In this document: piece by piece, positions 25,206 to 33,430 of the stretch
Layout of the letters: the number at the start of each line of letters is the position of its first letter
How positions within the stretch are numbered: the first letter of the stretch is position 1
Assembly (NCBI RefSeq): GCF_000021685.1
Contig: NC_011959.1
Coordinates: 744,001 to 808,000 of the forward strand
DNA length: 64,000 nucleotides
DNA from: Thermomicrobium roseum DSM 5159
Lineage (GTDB): Bacteria; Chloroflexota; Chloroflexia; Thermomicrobiales; Thermomicrobiaceae
Direction: 5' to 3'
The notes under the pieces: generated by a model
Database searches by the model: none
The model's input: the letters and a program-made list of their open reading frames with translations, nothing else
Told to the model about the DNA's origin: nothing
Made by a program: the position numbers and the translations under genes

Positions 25206-26924
25206 TTGACGACTGTTCGGGGACGCACGTCACTCCAGCGATTCCGCCGAGTGCGCTGGTGGGCGCTCTGGCTGGCGAGTTCGCTGCTGGTTGTCCTGGT
25301 CAGCGGAATACTCGTTCTTTGGCGACTCCATCTACCCCCTCGCAGTGCTTCGAGCATGACACCGATTCGGAGTGAGTCGGTGCTCCCGAGCCCCTCGGCT
25401 GAGCCCGCTCAAATCGAGGGAGGAACGTTCCGCGAGGGGATTATAGGCCGTATCGAGACGCTCAATCCGTTGCTCGCCGAGTCGACGGCGGAAGCGGCGG
25501 TGAGCGTGCTCGTGTTCGAGGGGCTGGTTTGGGTAGACGGAAGCGGAGTACCGCAGCCAGCGCTGGCGGAGCGCTGGACGATGAGTGATGATGGATTAGA
25601 ATACACCTTTTTTCTCCGGCCGGATGCCCAGTGGCATGACGGTGAACCGGTTACTGCCCGCGATGTCCTTTTCACGATACGCCTTCTCCAGGACCCTCGT
25701 TTTCCAAGAAACGAGACGATGGCAAACTTCTGGCGAACGGTTACCGTCGAGGTCGTCGATGCAGAATCGGTTCGTTTTCGTCTGCCCGAGCCGTATGCCC
25801 CATTCCCGACCTACCTGTCGCTGCCGATCCTGCCAGAACATGTCCTGGCGGGGACGGTGGTGAGTGACTTACTACGCAGTCGCTTCGAGTCACAGCCTAT
25901 CGGGAGTGGGCCGTACCGGGTTGTTCGGGTCGATCGAGACCGGGGAGTGATCGAACTCGCTCGGCACGAATCATACCGGAGGCCGACTCCTCTGTTCGAG
26001 CGAGTGGAGTTGCATTTCTTCGAATCGGTCGATGAGGCCCTGGCTGCCTTTCGGCGCGGTGATCTGGACGCGGTCGATCTGGTGCCGTGGGGAGCGCTCG
26101 GTGACCCGAAGTTGATGGGTTCTCGCGTCCGCATCTACGCTCCATTACTCGCTGGGTATACAGCGCTCTTTCTGAACAGTCAGGCACAGTTTTTCGCCGA
26201 TGTCCGGGTCCGTCAGGCGTTGTCTCTCGCGATCGATCGTGTCCAGTTAGTCCGCGATGTACTCAACAATTGGGCTGAACCAGGAAATGGACCGATTCCC
26301 CCAGCTTCATGGGCTTATCAAGCGCAAGAGTATCGCTTCGATCGTGCGGCAGCACTGAGCCTTCTTCGAGAGGCAGGGTGGGAAGATCGCAACGGTGATG
26401 GGGTCCTGGACAAGGAAGGGTTGACCTTTCGCTTTACGCTCTTGACGAACGTCGATGATCCGCAACGAGTGGCTGTCGCTCAGGCAGTGGCGCAGCAACT
26501 GGCGGAAATCGGTATCAGCGTCACCGTTCAGCCGGTGGCATCGGCGACACTCCAGCGACAACTGTTGAATCGCGAGTACACTGCTGCTGTGTTCGGATGG
26601 ATGTCCCTGACCGGCGATCCGGACATGTTCGAGTTCTGGCATTCCTCGCAAGCCGAGGAAGGGGCGAACATCACGGGTTTCCGGAGCCGCACAATCGATG
26701 TGCTCCTCGAGAAGGCCAGACAGGTATCCGATCAGGACGAGCGACGATCTCTTTACGTCGAGTTCCAGCGACTCTTCGCCGAATACGTGCCGGCGATCGT
26801 CCTCTACTACCCCCGTTATTGCTTCGTGATGAGTGATCGCATCGGCGGTGTCGATGCTGCACCGCTCATTCGACCCGAAGATCATCTCCGGCAGCTTCCG
26901 CGCTGGTATCGGATCGCGGGGTAG
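25206..26924 (+). CDS. Peptide/nickel-type ABC transporter substrate-binding protein
   Basis: Family 5 extracellular solute-binding protein (DppA/OppA group), 572 residues. An N-terminal hydrophobic segment (~17-42) follows arginines and lacks a lipobox cysteine, so it is probably an uncleaved anchor or a type I signal. The family signature appears as GLVWVDGSGVPQPALAERW (~99-117), then FFLRPDAQWHDGEPVTARDV. No permease or ATPase gene is adjacent. The start is TTG 25206 with only a weak AAGGG upstream; no better start precedes the anchor segment. The ligand cannot be told from sequence. Confidence 0.85.
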   Translation: MTTVRGRTSLQRFRRVRWWALWLASSLLVVLVSGILVLWRLHLPPRSASSMTPIRSESVLPSPSAEPAQIEGGTFREGIIGRIETLNPLLAESTAEAAVSVLVFEGLVWVDGSGVPQPALAERWTMSDDGLEYTFFLRPDAQWHDGEPVTARDVLFTIRLLQDPRFPRNETMANFWRTVTVEVVDAESVRFRLPEPYAPFPTYLSLPILPEHVLAGTVVSDLLRSRFESQPIGSGPYRVVRVDRDRGVIELARHESYRRPTPLFERVELHFFESVDEALAAFRRGDLDAVDLVPWGALGDPKLMGSRVRIYAPLLAGYTALFLNSQAQFFADVRVRQALSLAIDRVQLVRDVLNNWAEPGNGPIPPASWAYQAQEYRFDRAAALSLLREAGWEDRNGDGVLDKEGLTFRFTLLTNVDDPQRVAVAQAVAQQLAEIGISVTVQPVASATLQRQLLNREYTAAVFGWMSLTGDPDMFEFWHSSQAEEGANITGFRSRTIDVLLEKARQVSDQDERRSLYVEFQRLFAEYVPAIVLYYPRYCFVMSDRIGGVDAAPLIRPEDHLRQLPRWYRIAG

Positions 26925-26944
26925 CGTGCTCTCGCTCTTTCGCC

Positions 26945-26950
26945 TATACT
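26945..26950 (+). promoter_or_regulatory. TATACT -10 upstream of the short tatA
   Basis: TATACT lies 39 bp before the GTG start, just after the substrate-binding protein stop. The -35 is not convincing. Confidence 0.42.
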
Positions 26951-26989
26951 CGACACTGCGTGCTTGGTGCACATGACTGGAGGCATTCG

Positions 26990-27178
26990 GTGTATCCGCT
27001 TTTGCTCCCCTCATTCGGCTGGCAGGAATTGCTGCTCGTCCTGCTGATCGTGCTCGTCGTTTTCGGCGCCGGTCGGCTACCGGAGATCGGTAGTGCCATC
27101 GGACGCACGATCCGAGAGTTCCGAACCGCGACGCGCGAAGCGACTGCCGAGGTTTCGGGAGACGAGCCGCGTTCGTGA
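26990..27178 (+). CDS. tatA: Twin-arginine translocase subunit TatA/E
   Basis: Pore-forming Tat component, 62 residues: a membrane helix at ~11-27 (QELLLVLLIVLVVFGAGRLPEI), the FGxGRLPE hinge, and an amphipathic helix IGRTIREFR. GTG 26990 has GGAGG 7 bp upstream and starts right before the helix; a further upstream GTG would add ten poorly matching residues. A second, longer TatA/B-type gene lies at 45236. Confidence 0.88.
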   Translation: MYPLLLPSFGWQELLLVLLIVLVVFGAGRLPEIGSAIGRTIREFRTATREATAEVSGDEPRS

Positions 27179-27185
27179 GTGAATC

Positions 27186-27440
27186 TCAGTGCTCGTCGCG
27201 GACGACAGTGACGAGCTGACTTGGACGCTGGTCGCTCCCCTCGTCCAGGAGTTCGATGTATGTGATGCGATGCCACGGGTACAGCACAGTGATCACTCTC
27301 TGAGCGGTGGTGGTCAAGCGTTCGCCGTCGAATCGCCGCGGCTTCCGTAGGAACACGGACTGGTGTTGCGGATCAGGGGGTTTATCGACTTCGGCGACGA
27401 ACGGGTCGTCGTTCAGGACATGCGCGATGACTTGGTGCAT
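27186..27440 (-). CDS. Small protein of unknown function
   Basis: 84-residue protein I do not recognise. It has an excellent AGGAGG ribosome-binding site 8 bp before ATG 27440, ordinary codon use for the window, and alternating charged/hydrophobic strands in the second half (RRFDGERLTTTAQRVITVLY, then HRITYIELL), suggesting a small beta-rich fold. It has no membrane helix, no cysteine, and ends 8 bp from tatA in convergent orientation. It follows the decayed kinase-propeller gene on the same strand and may once have been its operon partner. Confidence 0.65.
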   Translation of the reverse strand: MHQVIAHVLNDDPFVAEVDKPPDPQHQSVFLRKPRRFDGERLTTTAQRVITVLYPWHRITYIELLDEGSDQRPSQLVTVVRDEH

Positions 27441-28850
27441 GCTTCGTTCCTCCTCGAATCCAGTGCGAGCCGTATAACTGAGATCCGACTGTCCGAGGTT
27501 CCAAGATAGGAGACGCCTCGGCCCTCGAGTGGTGTCGGGACACCGGGAGTGCCGAGGTCGATCGTCTCGTTTATCGGTTCATCTGCTACGAGCTGGATGA
27601 GCGTATCTGCCCCGGTCGCGATCAGCAATGTGGAATCCGCAAGAAGTTGGTGTGCTCGCGATCTGCGCCAGGTAGGTGACTTCCTGGATCACGTTACCAG
27701 CAAGGGGGCGCAGGCATGGATCGTTCCAACATTGCCGACGAGTATCAGCAGGTTCGACCATCTTATCGGGGATGCCACGAAGGTTTGCTCGAAGCAGCGT
27801 CTCCCGATGATAGTGCCATTACACTGCAGGCAGGTGACCGTGCCGTCGAGCGACGCCAGGACGATCCGCGACGAGCGAGTTGTCCAGGATGACTGATGCA
27901 CGCACTTCGTCATCGGTGTGAGAGGACGCGAGAATCCGATCCCTCTTGGGGCAGTAGTCGGGTTACGAGATCGGTCTGGCGACTGCTTGTTGCCGAAGAA
28001 CGACTTGGGGGTGTATCGCGCAGAGCGCGCCGTGCTGCGGCCATCAATCCGGCATCGGAGAAACGCTGTCTGGGATCGTAGGCCAGTGCCTGGAGAACAA
28101 TGTTCTGGACAGTCTCATGAGTTTGGGATCGAACCGCCGGGACGGGGTTTGGGACAGCGAGAAAGGTGGTTGGTCGCGGCGATCGACGCTCGTTGCGAAG
28201 TGATAAAGCGTTGCTCCCGGTGCAGAGAGGTCACCGCGTGGATCGATGATCCCGCGTGATCATTCAGGTGGTGCGTAGCCGACTGTACCGACGACCGTGT
28301 CGCGGCAGAGTGGTTGGAACAGTCGAGCGATGCCGACATCGATGAGGCAGAGCGTCTCGTCCGGTCAGAGATTGATGTGCGATGGCCTGAGATCACGAAA
28401 CATGATCGGTTGTGATTGTTGAGTCTGGAGAGACGAGAGAACATCGAGTAACTGGACCGCCCAGTGGATGAGGAGTGACTCGATAACGGGTTGGCCGGTG
28501 CGTGCGAGGTACCGTTCGAGGTCTTCTCCGGGTGCGAACTCGAGTTCGAGACAACAGCCAGACTGTTCGGCGAGGAAGTCATAGACCTGGGGGATGGCTG
28601 GATGGCGCAGTGTGGCGAGAAGTGCCGCTTCTTGCTCGAGGGTGGAGTTCGCGCACAGTGGAATCATCACTCCGCCGCATGACTTTGCTGGCACACGATC
28701 CTTCTACTTGGAAGAACCGTTCGTCTCGGGCGAGGAAGACGGTACTCATTCCGCCATTGCCGAGTTCTCTCAGGATCCGATAACGTCGGGCGATCAACGA
28801 ACCCTGACTGAGGTGCCTTATGGGAGCTGCTCCTCCTGCCGCGTCCGCAT
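27413..28850 (-). pseudogene. Decayed Ser/Thr protein kinase with C-terminal beta-propeller
   Basis: Fragments in all three minus frames line up as one kinase. ARRYRILRELGNGGMSTVFLA (glycine loop, about 28770) is followed by the ASKVM lysine region. After a frameshift near 28690 come EQEAALLATLRHPAIPQVYDF and FRDLRPSHINL. An in-frame TGA at 28365-28367 interrupts the run before PDETLCLIDVGIARLF and VVGTVGYAPPE; then another shift, PRGDLSAPGATLYHF, one more shift near 28115, and VLQALAYDPRQRFSDAG. Downstream fragments (LASLDGTVTCL, LLIATGADTLIQLV) look like PQQ/WD-type propeller blades. Catalytic positions are also altered: Asn of the HRDxxxxN loop is His and DFG is DVG. The start, near ATG 28850, is uncertain. 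It contains at least four frameshifts and one nonsense codon. Confidence 0.82.
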
Positions 28851-28863
28851 GCTCTTCACCGGA

Positions 28864-28869
28864 TATAAT
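28864..28869 (+). promoter_or_regulatory. TATAAT -10 upstream of lepB
   Basis: A perfect TATAAT lies 42 bp before the lepB ATG, at the 5' end of the divergent kinase pseudogene. No good -35 is seen. Confidence 0.5.
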
Positions 28870-28911
28870 CGGCGTCCGGATGGTCACCGATGAGACTTGG
28901 AGCCAGGTGCG

Positions 28912-29577
28912 ATGAGGGATCTCGAGGGCGAGCATAAGCCGGTGGGGACAGCGAAAGAGGAGGCGCGTCGGCGATCATTCGCTTGGGATCTTGCTGAAAC
29001 ACTCCTGATCGCGCTCGTTCTTTTCGTCGCTATCCGGGGGCTCATCCTGAACTATCGCGTGGACGGTTCCAGTATGGAGCCGACACTGCACAATGGGGAG
29101 ATGCTCATCGTCAACCGACGTGCGTATATGGGAATCCCGCTCGGTCGATGGCTGGCAGCTCTGCCGGGAGTCGAGATCGACCAGGATTGGGTCTGGTACC
29201 CGTTCGGTCAGCCGAAGCGTGGTGATATCATCGTCTTTCGACCCCCGAACGGAGGAAGCGAGCCGTATGTCAAGCGGATCATCGCCTTGCCTGGGGAGCA
29301 CGTCGAAATCCGGGACGGGGCTGTCTACATCGACGGGAAGCGTCTCGTCGAGCCTTATCTGACCGAACCGACGATGTGGCGAGGAATGGCGCTGAATCAT
29401 GAGTACGTGGTGGAGCCGGGGCATGTCTTCGTGATGGGGGACAACCGGAACAACAGCAGTGACTCGCGAGTCTTCGGTGCGGTACCGATGTCGTCGATCA
29501 TCGGGAAGGCGTGGCTCACGTACTGGCCGCCGGATGAGGCGAAACTTTTGGGCACGCCAGCGTACGCCTTGGAGTGA
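28912..29577 (+). CDS. lepB: Signal peptidase I
   Basis: Membrane serine protease (S26A) that removes signal peptides. The 221-residue protein has one membrane helix (~28-47), the nucleophile Ser54 in GSSMEPTL, the general base Lys121 in YVKRIIALPGE, and the box E motif GDNRNNSSDSR near 178-188. ATG 28912 has GGAG about 9 bp upstream; a TTG at 28897 is an in-frame alternative adding five residues. Confidence 0.94.
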   Translation: MRDLEGEHKPVGTAKEEARRRSFAWDLAETLLIALVLFVAIRGLILNYRVDGSSMEPTLHNGEMLIVNRRAYMGIPLGRWLAALPGVEIDQDWVWYPFGQPKRGDIIVFRPPNGGSEPYVKRIIALPGEHVEIRDGAVYIDGKRLVEPYLTEPTMWRGMALNHEYVVEPGHVFVMGDNRNNSSDSRVFGAVPMSSIIGKAWLTYWPPDEAKLLGTPAYALE

Positions 29578-29597
29578 CCGGCCCAGGAGTGTAGAAT
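29569..29597 (+). promoter_or_regulatory. Promoter upstream of the DUF151 nuclease gene
   Basis: TTGGAG (29569-29574), 17-bp spacer, TAGAAT (29592-29597). The -35 overlaps the lepB stop. The transcript leader would be about 80 nt. Confidence 0.5.
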
Positions 29598-29683
29598 GGT
29601 GATGACGCGTGGAGTACAACGTGTGGGCGTGGCGGGAGGGACCCTGTACGAAAATGTGAGCGCGCCAGAGGAAGGTGCAGGGT

Positions 29684-30229
29684 ATGATCGAGACGGTTGT
29701 CGATAGCATCCGCGTCAGCTTGGTGACACAGCATCGGGTCGTGCTCCTGAGGGAGGTCCATGGAGATCGGCACCTCCCGATCTGGATCGGTCCCTTCGAG
29801 GCCGAGGCGATCGCGATGGCGATCCAGGGCATGACGCCTGCCCGCCCGCTGCCGTATGACCTCCTGCGCACGATCATCGCTGAACTCGGGGCGGAGATCC
29901 GGGAGGTAGCGGTCACGGATCTCGCTCAGGAGATCTTTTATGCTCGGATCGTCCTCACGGTCAATGGCCGACGCATCGAGATCGACAGTCGACCGAGCGA
30001 TGCGATCGCTCTTGCGGTCCGCGCTAAGGTGCCGATTTATGTGGATGAGTCGGTGATGGATCGCGCGGGTGTCCGTTTGGAGAGTGAAGAGGAATCGGAG
30101 AGCGAGGCAGAATTCGAGCCGCCGGAAATCGAGCGTGTCGAATCAGAAGAATCGATCTCCGAGGCAGATTTGTCGGTTTTCCGAGAGGTGATCGAGTCGC
30201 TCGATCTCGATGACTTGGATAAGAAGTAG
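29684..30229 (+). CDS. Bifunctional nuclease-family protein (DUF151/BFN)
   Basis: The 181-residue protein has the DUF151 domain in residues 1-130. Recognised by LPIWIGPFEAEAIAMAIQG (~32-50), RPLPYDLL and the SRPSDAIALAVRAKVPIYV stretch (~104-122). Plant members were reported to have RNase/DNase activity; the bacterial role is unsettled. An acidic tail of 50 residues rich in Glu and Ser follows the domain. ATG 29684 follows GAGGAAGG; a GTG at 29675 is possible. The next gene starts after 7 bp. Confidence 0.88.
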   Translation: MIETVVDSIRVSLVTQHRVVLLREVHGDRHLPIWIGPFEAEAIAMAIQGMTPARPLPYDLLRTIIAELGAEIREVAVTDLAQEIFYARIVLTVNGRRIEIDSRPSDAIALAVRAKVPIYVDESVMDRAGVRLESEEESESEAEFEPPEIERVESEESISEADLSVFREVIESLDLDDLDKK

Positions 30230-30236
30230 GAGAAGC

Positions 30237-30566
30237 ATGGATCCGCGCTGGGAACGTGTTCGAGCGATCGTGCTCAATTTGGTCGAGCGGTGCGCTGTCT
30301 GTGGCCAACGATTCGACCCGGAGGACCTGCAGGCGCTCGGACGCTCTCGTTCGACCTGGGCGTTCCGGCTGACCTGTCGCTCCTGTGGCGTCTCGAGTTT
30401 GATCGCTGCGGTCATCGGTGAGGAGGAGTTTGCGGTGAGCTCAGCTCATTCGAAGAGGGAACCCGTAACCGAACGTGATGTCGAGGAGATCCGGACTTTT
30501 CTCGAACACTTCGATGGAGATTTCCAGCGGTTATTCGGTTACTCCGGTAACGGTGGAGGTCGATGA
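30237..30566 (+). CDS. Zinc-ribbon protein of unknown function
   Basis: 109-residue protein with two CxxC knuckles (CAVCG near residue 19 and CRSCG near 48), the spacing expected for a treble-clef or zinc-ribbon domain. The C-terminal half is charged and helical, with FLEHFDGDFQRLF at the end. ATG 30237 has AGGAGAAG upstream and follows the DUF151 gene by 7 bp, so the two are likely cotranscribed. I cannot name the family. Confidence 0.7.
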   Translation: MDPRWERVRAIVLNLVERCAVCGQRFDPEDLQALGRSRSTWAFRLTCRSCGVSSLIAAVIGEEEFAVSSAHSKREPVTERDVEEIRTFLEHFDGDFQRLFGYSGNGGGR

Positions 30567-30573
30567 GCTAACC

Positions 30574-31020
30574 TCAGGGTGGGGATTCCCCGCGACGACG
30601 CCACTCACGTTCGATCATGTCCTCAGGAAAGCGTACGAGTTCATGCCCCAATGATGGACAACGAAGATTGTGGAGATCGATCTTCTTGTTGACGGCGCGG
30701 GCCAGTTCCCGATAACGCCATGCCAAGCGACGCAGGATGGCGACGTTCCCGGGGTCGCTTCGATCGAATTCTTCTGCCGCTCGCCAGTACTCGTCCCAGG
30801 CCTGCCGAACCAGGGCACGCTCCGTGTAGATTTCCTTCCGTAGCTGTAACCAATCGGGAAGGAGCCCATTCTTTTTTAGAATCCGATGTGCGGCCCATAC
30901 TTCGCTGGGACTGCCGTCGTCGGGTGGAAGGGGCCGCCCCTCACCAGTCAAATTGCGGAAGGCACCAGCCTCTTGTGCTTCGCGGATACGCTCTTCGACG
31001 AGTCGGTCCAGCCAGAACAT
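30574..31020 (-). CDS. DUF1992 (DnaJC28-like) domain protein
   Basis: 148-residue cytosolic protein with the DUF1992 domain, the conserved domain of DnaJ homologue C28 (here without a J domain). Typical features are RLVEERIREAQEAGAFRNL with GEGRPLP, then VWAAHRILKKNGLLPDWLQLRKEI. Role unknown in bacteria. ATG 31020 starts just before the conserved region; the longer frame overlaps nuoE. It is convergent with the zinc-ribbon gene and divergent from nuoE. Confidence 0.87.
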   Translation of the reverse strand: MFWLDRLVEERIREAQEAGAFRNLTGEGRPLPPDDGSPSEVWAAHRILKKNGLLPDWLQLRKEIYTERALVRQAWDEYWRAAEEFDRSDPGNVAILRRLAWRYRELARAVNKKIDLHNLRCPSLGHELVRFPEDMIEREWRRRGESPP

Positions 31021-31045
31021 CCGGAATTCCTCCGATTCGAGAGTA

Positions 31046-31088
31046 AGTATAGCCTGGCTCGCTGAATGCTGACCCGTCTGCGTATACT
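31046..31088. promoter_or_regulatory. Divergent TATACT pair between DUF1992 gene and nuoE
   Basis: A minus-strand TATACT (31046-31051) faces the DUF1992 gene and a plus-strand TATACT (31083-31088) faces nuoE, in a 96-bp gap. Neither has a clear -35 box. Confidence 0.45.
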
Positions 31089-31116
31089 GGCCCCGGATGA
31101 GCGAGAGGATCGGGTG

Positions 31117-31662
31117 ATGGAGGAAAGGGAAACGGCTCGCCGGGAGATCGATCTCCAGCCACTCCGACGTATCCTCGAGGAACGGTATCGCCCTCGAGAC
31201 CACCAGGAGGCACAGGAACTGGTTGTCGGTGCTTGCCAGGAAGCGCAGCATCTTTACGGGTGGGTACCGCCGCAGGCCGCGCAACTCATTGCTGAGCATC
31301 TGGGCGTGACGATCAATCGGGTCTATGGACTGCTTACCTTCTACGCAGACTTTCGCACCGAACCACCGGGTGAGCATTTCCTGTGGCTCTGTCACGGTGC
31401 CGCATGCTATATCGCTGGGTCACAGAAGGTTGTCGATGCTTTGCGGACCGAATACCGTCTCGGTGAGGACGGAACGACTTCCGACGGTCTTTTGACCGTG
31501 CACGTTTTCGATGGATGCTTGGGGGCGTGCGACTTGGCGCCCGTTGCTCAACTCGATCATCACGAGTACATCGGACAGCTCGATGCGAATCGCTTGCGGG
31601 AGCTCGTCGAGGAGCTTCGAGCGTGCCGGAGGGTAGGGAGTAACGATGAAACGATTGAGTGA
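31117..31662 (+). CDS. nuoE: NADH dehydrogenase subunit E-like [2Fe-2S] protein
   Basis: Thioredoxin-like [2Fe-2S] subunit of complex I-type diaphorases, 181 residues. The four ligands are intact: CHGAAC (C-x4-C, ~near residue 93) and GCLGAC (C-x3-C, ~135). The YGWVPPQAAQLIAEHL helix segment is typical. ATG 31117 has GAGAGG about 8 bp upstream. It overlaps nuoF by 17 bp. No other nuo gene is in the window, so the pair could serve a formate dehydrogenase, hydrogenase or a separate NADH-oxidising module. Confidence 0.9.
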   Translation: MEERETARREIDLQPLRRILEERYRPRDHQEAQELVVGACQEAQHLYGWVPPQAAQLIAEHLGVTINRVYGLLTFYADFRTEPPGEHFLWLCHGAACYIAGSQKVVDALRTEYRLGEDGTTSDGLLTVHVFDGCLGACDLAPVAQLDHHEYIGQLDANRLRELVEELRACRRVGSNDETIE

Positions 31663-33370
31663 TCGGGCAGCGTTCGAGCAGTACGCTGCGGAGGCACGTG
31701 CACGGTGGGAGCGGCTGTGGTCAGAAGACCAGTGGGTGATTTCGGTGGGGATAAGCGGGTGCAGTATCGCGAAGGGGGCGTTGGAGACGTACCGGAACTT
31801 GTCGCTGCACCTCTCCGAAGGACATATCCCAGCTGTGCTCCGGCAGGTCGGCTGTGGTGGTTGGTGCTTCGCCGAGCCGTTCGTCGAAGTGAAGCTCCCC
31901 GGGCACCCGCCGATCGTCTACGGCTGGATGACGACAGACCGTGTCCCTGAGCTGCTGGACGCGCTCCGTCGTGGCGATCTCCGGCCAGACTGGGCGCTCG
32001 GTGTCCGAGCTGCCGGGGCTTGGCACGGTATCCCGCCGCTCACCGAGCATCCGTTTCTCCGACGCCAGCGCCGGCTGTTGCTCGAACATGCGGGCATCAT
32101 CGATCCGGAATCGATCGAGGACTTTATTGCGATCGGTGGCTACCGCGCTTTCCTCAAGGCGCTTTTCGAGATGACGCCGGAGGAAGTCATCGCCGAGGTC
32201 AAGGCGTCTAACCTGCGCGGCCGGGGTGGAGCCGGGTTCCCGACCGGAATCAAATGGGAAAGCGGGCGCCGCACGCCGGCGCGACCAAAATATGTGGTCG
32301 TCAATAGTCATGAGGGAGAACCGAACGTCTTCAAGGATCGGCGCCTCCTCGAATCGAACCCGCATCTCGTCCTGGAGGGCTTGCTGATCGGCTGTTACGC
32401 TCTCGAGACACCCTGCGGTTACAACTACATCGGCGGCGAACATGCCCTTGCCCTTCAGCGATTCCAGCGTGCCGTCGAGCAAGCGTATGAATTGGGGTTG
32501 CTCGGTGACGACATCCTGGGGAGTGGCTTCTCCTGCCACGTGCGGATCCGCACCGGAGGTGGTGCGTACATCTGTGGCGAAGGTTCAGCCTTGATGTACG
32601 CGATCATGGGCCAGCGGGGACAGCCGCGAACCAAGCCACCCCGCTCCGTGGAAGAAGGACTCTGGCGTCGCCCGACGGTGCTGAACAATACCGAAACGTT
32701 CGCCTCGATTCCGGCGATCATCCAGAATGGTGGTTCCTGGTACGCCTCCTTGGGTACCAAAGAAAGCACTGGGACCAAACTCGTGACTATGCAGGGACCG
32801 GTCAAGTATCTCGGCGTCGCCGAGATCGAATTCGGTCTCTCGATGCGTGAACTCATCTTCGATGTGTTCGGCGGTCTGCGCGAAGGCTACCGCCTCAAGG
32901 GAATTCAGACCGGCGGTGTGTCGGCGGGTCCTCTGCGCGAGGATGAGTTGGACGTGCCCATCGACTTCGAGGCACTCACACCGCTCGGAGCGATGGTCGG
33001 TTCCGGGGGATTCGTCGCTTTCGACGAGTCCGTCTGTGCGGTCGATTTCGCCCGCTATCTCGTCGCGTTCAGTCGTTACGAGTCGTGTGGCAAGTGCACG
33101 CCCTGCCGGCTCGGAACACCAGCGTTGGTCGAGATCCTGGATCGTATCCGGCATGGATTCGGCCGACCAGAGGATTTGGACATCATCCAGTATGCAAGCA
33201 AGCACATCATCGAGCTCTCTTTGTGCGGTCTGGGCCAAGTTGCACCGATGCCGCTACTCGGCATGCTGGAGCGCTTCCGCGACGAGTTCATCGAACATAT
33301 CACCGAGCGACGCTGTCGCGCAGGAGTTTGCCCGATCGCGGCAGGAGAACCGCTCAGCGTCGGACGCTGA
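31646..33370 (+). CDS. nuoF: NuoF-like NADH-binding flavoprotein with N-terminal thioredoxin-like domain
   Basis: 574-residue NADH:acceptor subunit that binds FMN, NAD(H) and a [4Fe-4S] cluster. Residues ~30-110 form an extra thioredoxin-like domain with SGCSIAKGA and VGCGGWCFAEP, three cysteines rather than four. The NuoF core follows with GRGGAGFPTGIKW, the HEGEPNVFKDR segment, and the cluster ligands ESCGKCTPCRLGT and SLCGLGQ. It stops shortly after RRCRAGVC, without the two-cluster ferredoxin tail of HndC-type subunits. Together with nuoE it makes a two-subunit diaphorase; the electron acceptor is unknown. Confidence 0.9.
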   Translation: MKRLSDRAAFEQYAAEARARWERLWSEDQWVISVGISGCSIAKGALETYRNLSLHLSEGHIPAVLRQVGCGGWCFAEPFVEVKLPGHPPIVYGWMTTDRVPELLDALRRGDLRPDWALGVRAAGAWHGIPPLTEHPFLRRQRRLLLEHAGIIDPESIEDFIAIGGYRAFLKALFEMTPEEVIAEVKASNLRGRGGAGFPTGIKWESGRRTPARPKYVVVNSHEGEPNVFKDRRLLESNPHLVLEGLLIGCYALETPCGYNYIGGEHALALQRFQRAVEQAYELGLLGDDILGSGFSCHVRIRTGGGAYICGEGSALMYAIMGQRGQPRTKPPRSVEEGLWRRPTVLNNTETFASIPAIIQNGGSWYASLGTKESTGTKLVTMQGPVKYLGVAEIEFGLSMRELIFDVFGGLREGYRLKGIQTGGVSAGPLREDELDVPIDFEALTPLGAMVGSGGFVAFDESVCAVDFARYLVAFSRYESCGKCTPCRLGTPALVEILDRIRHGFGRPEDLDIIQYASKHIIELSLCGLGQVAPMPLLGMLERFRDEFIEHITERRCRAGVCPIAAGEPLSVGR

Positions 33371-33430
33371 TCCATCCTTCGCTGAGTCCCAGATTGCCAC
33401 CGATGACGGCATGCTTGTTTGTCGCGGTTT

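Noticed and set aside
27549..27896. 115-codon plus-strand frame in the pseudogene region
   Set aside because: Its mirror frame carries the propeller fragments, and it has no ribosome-binding site or family resemblance.
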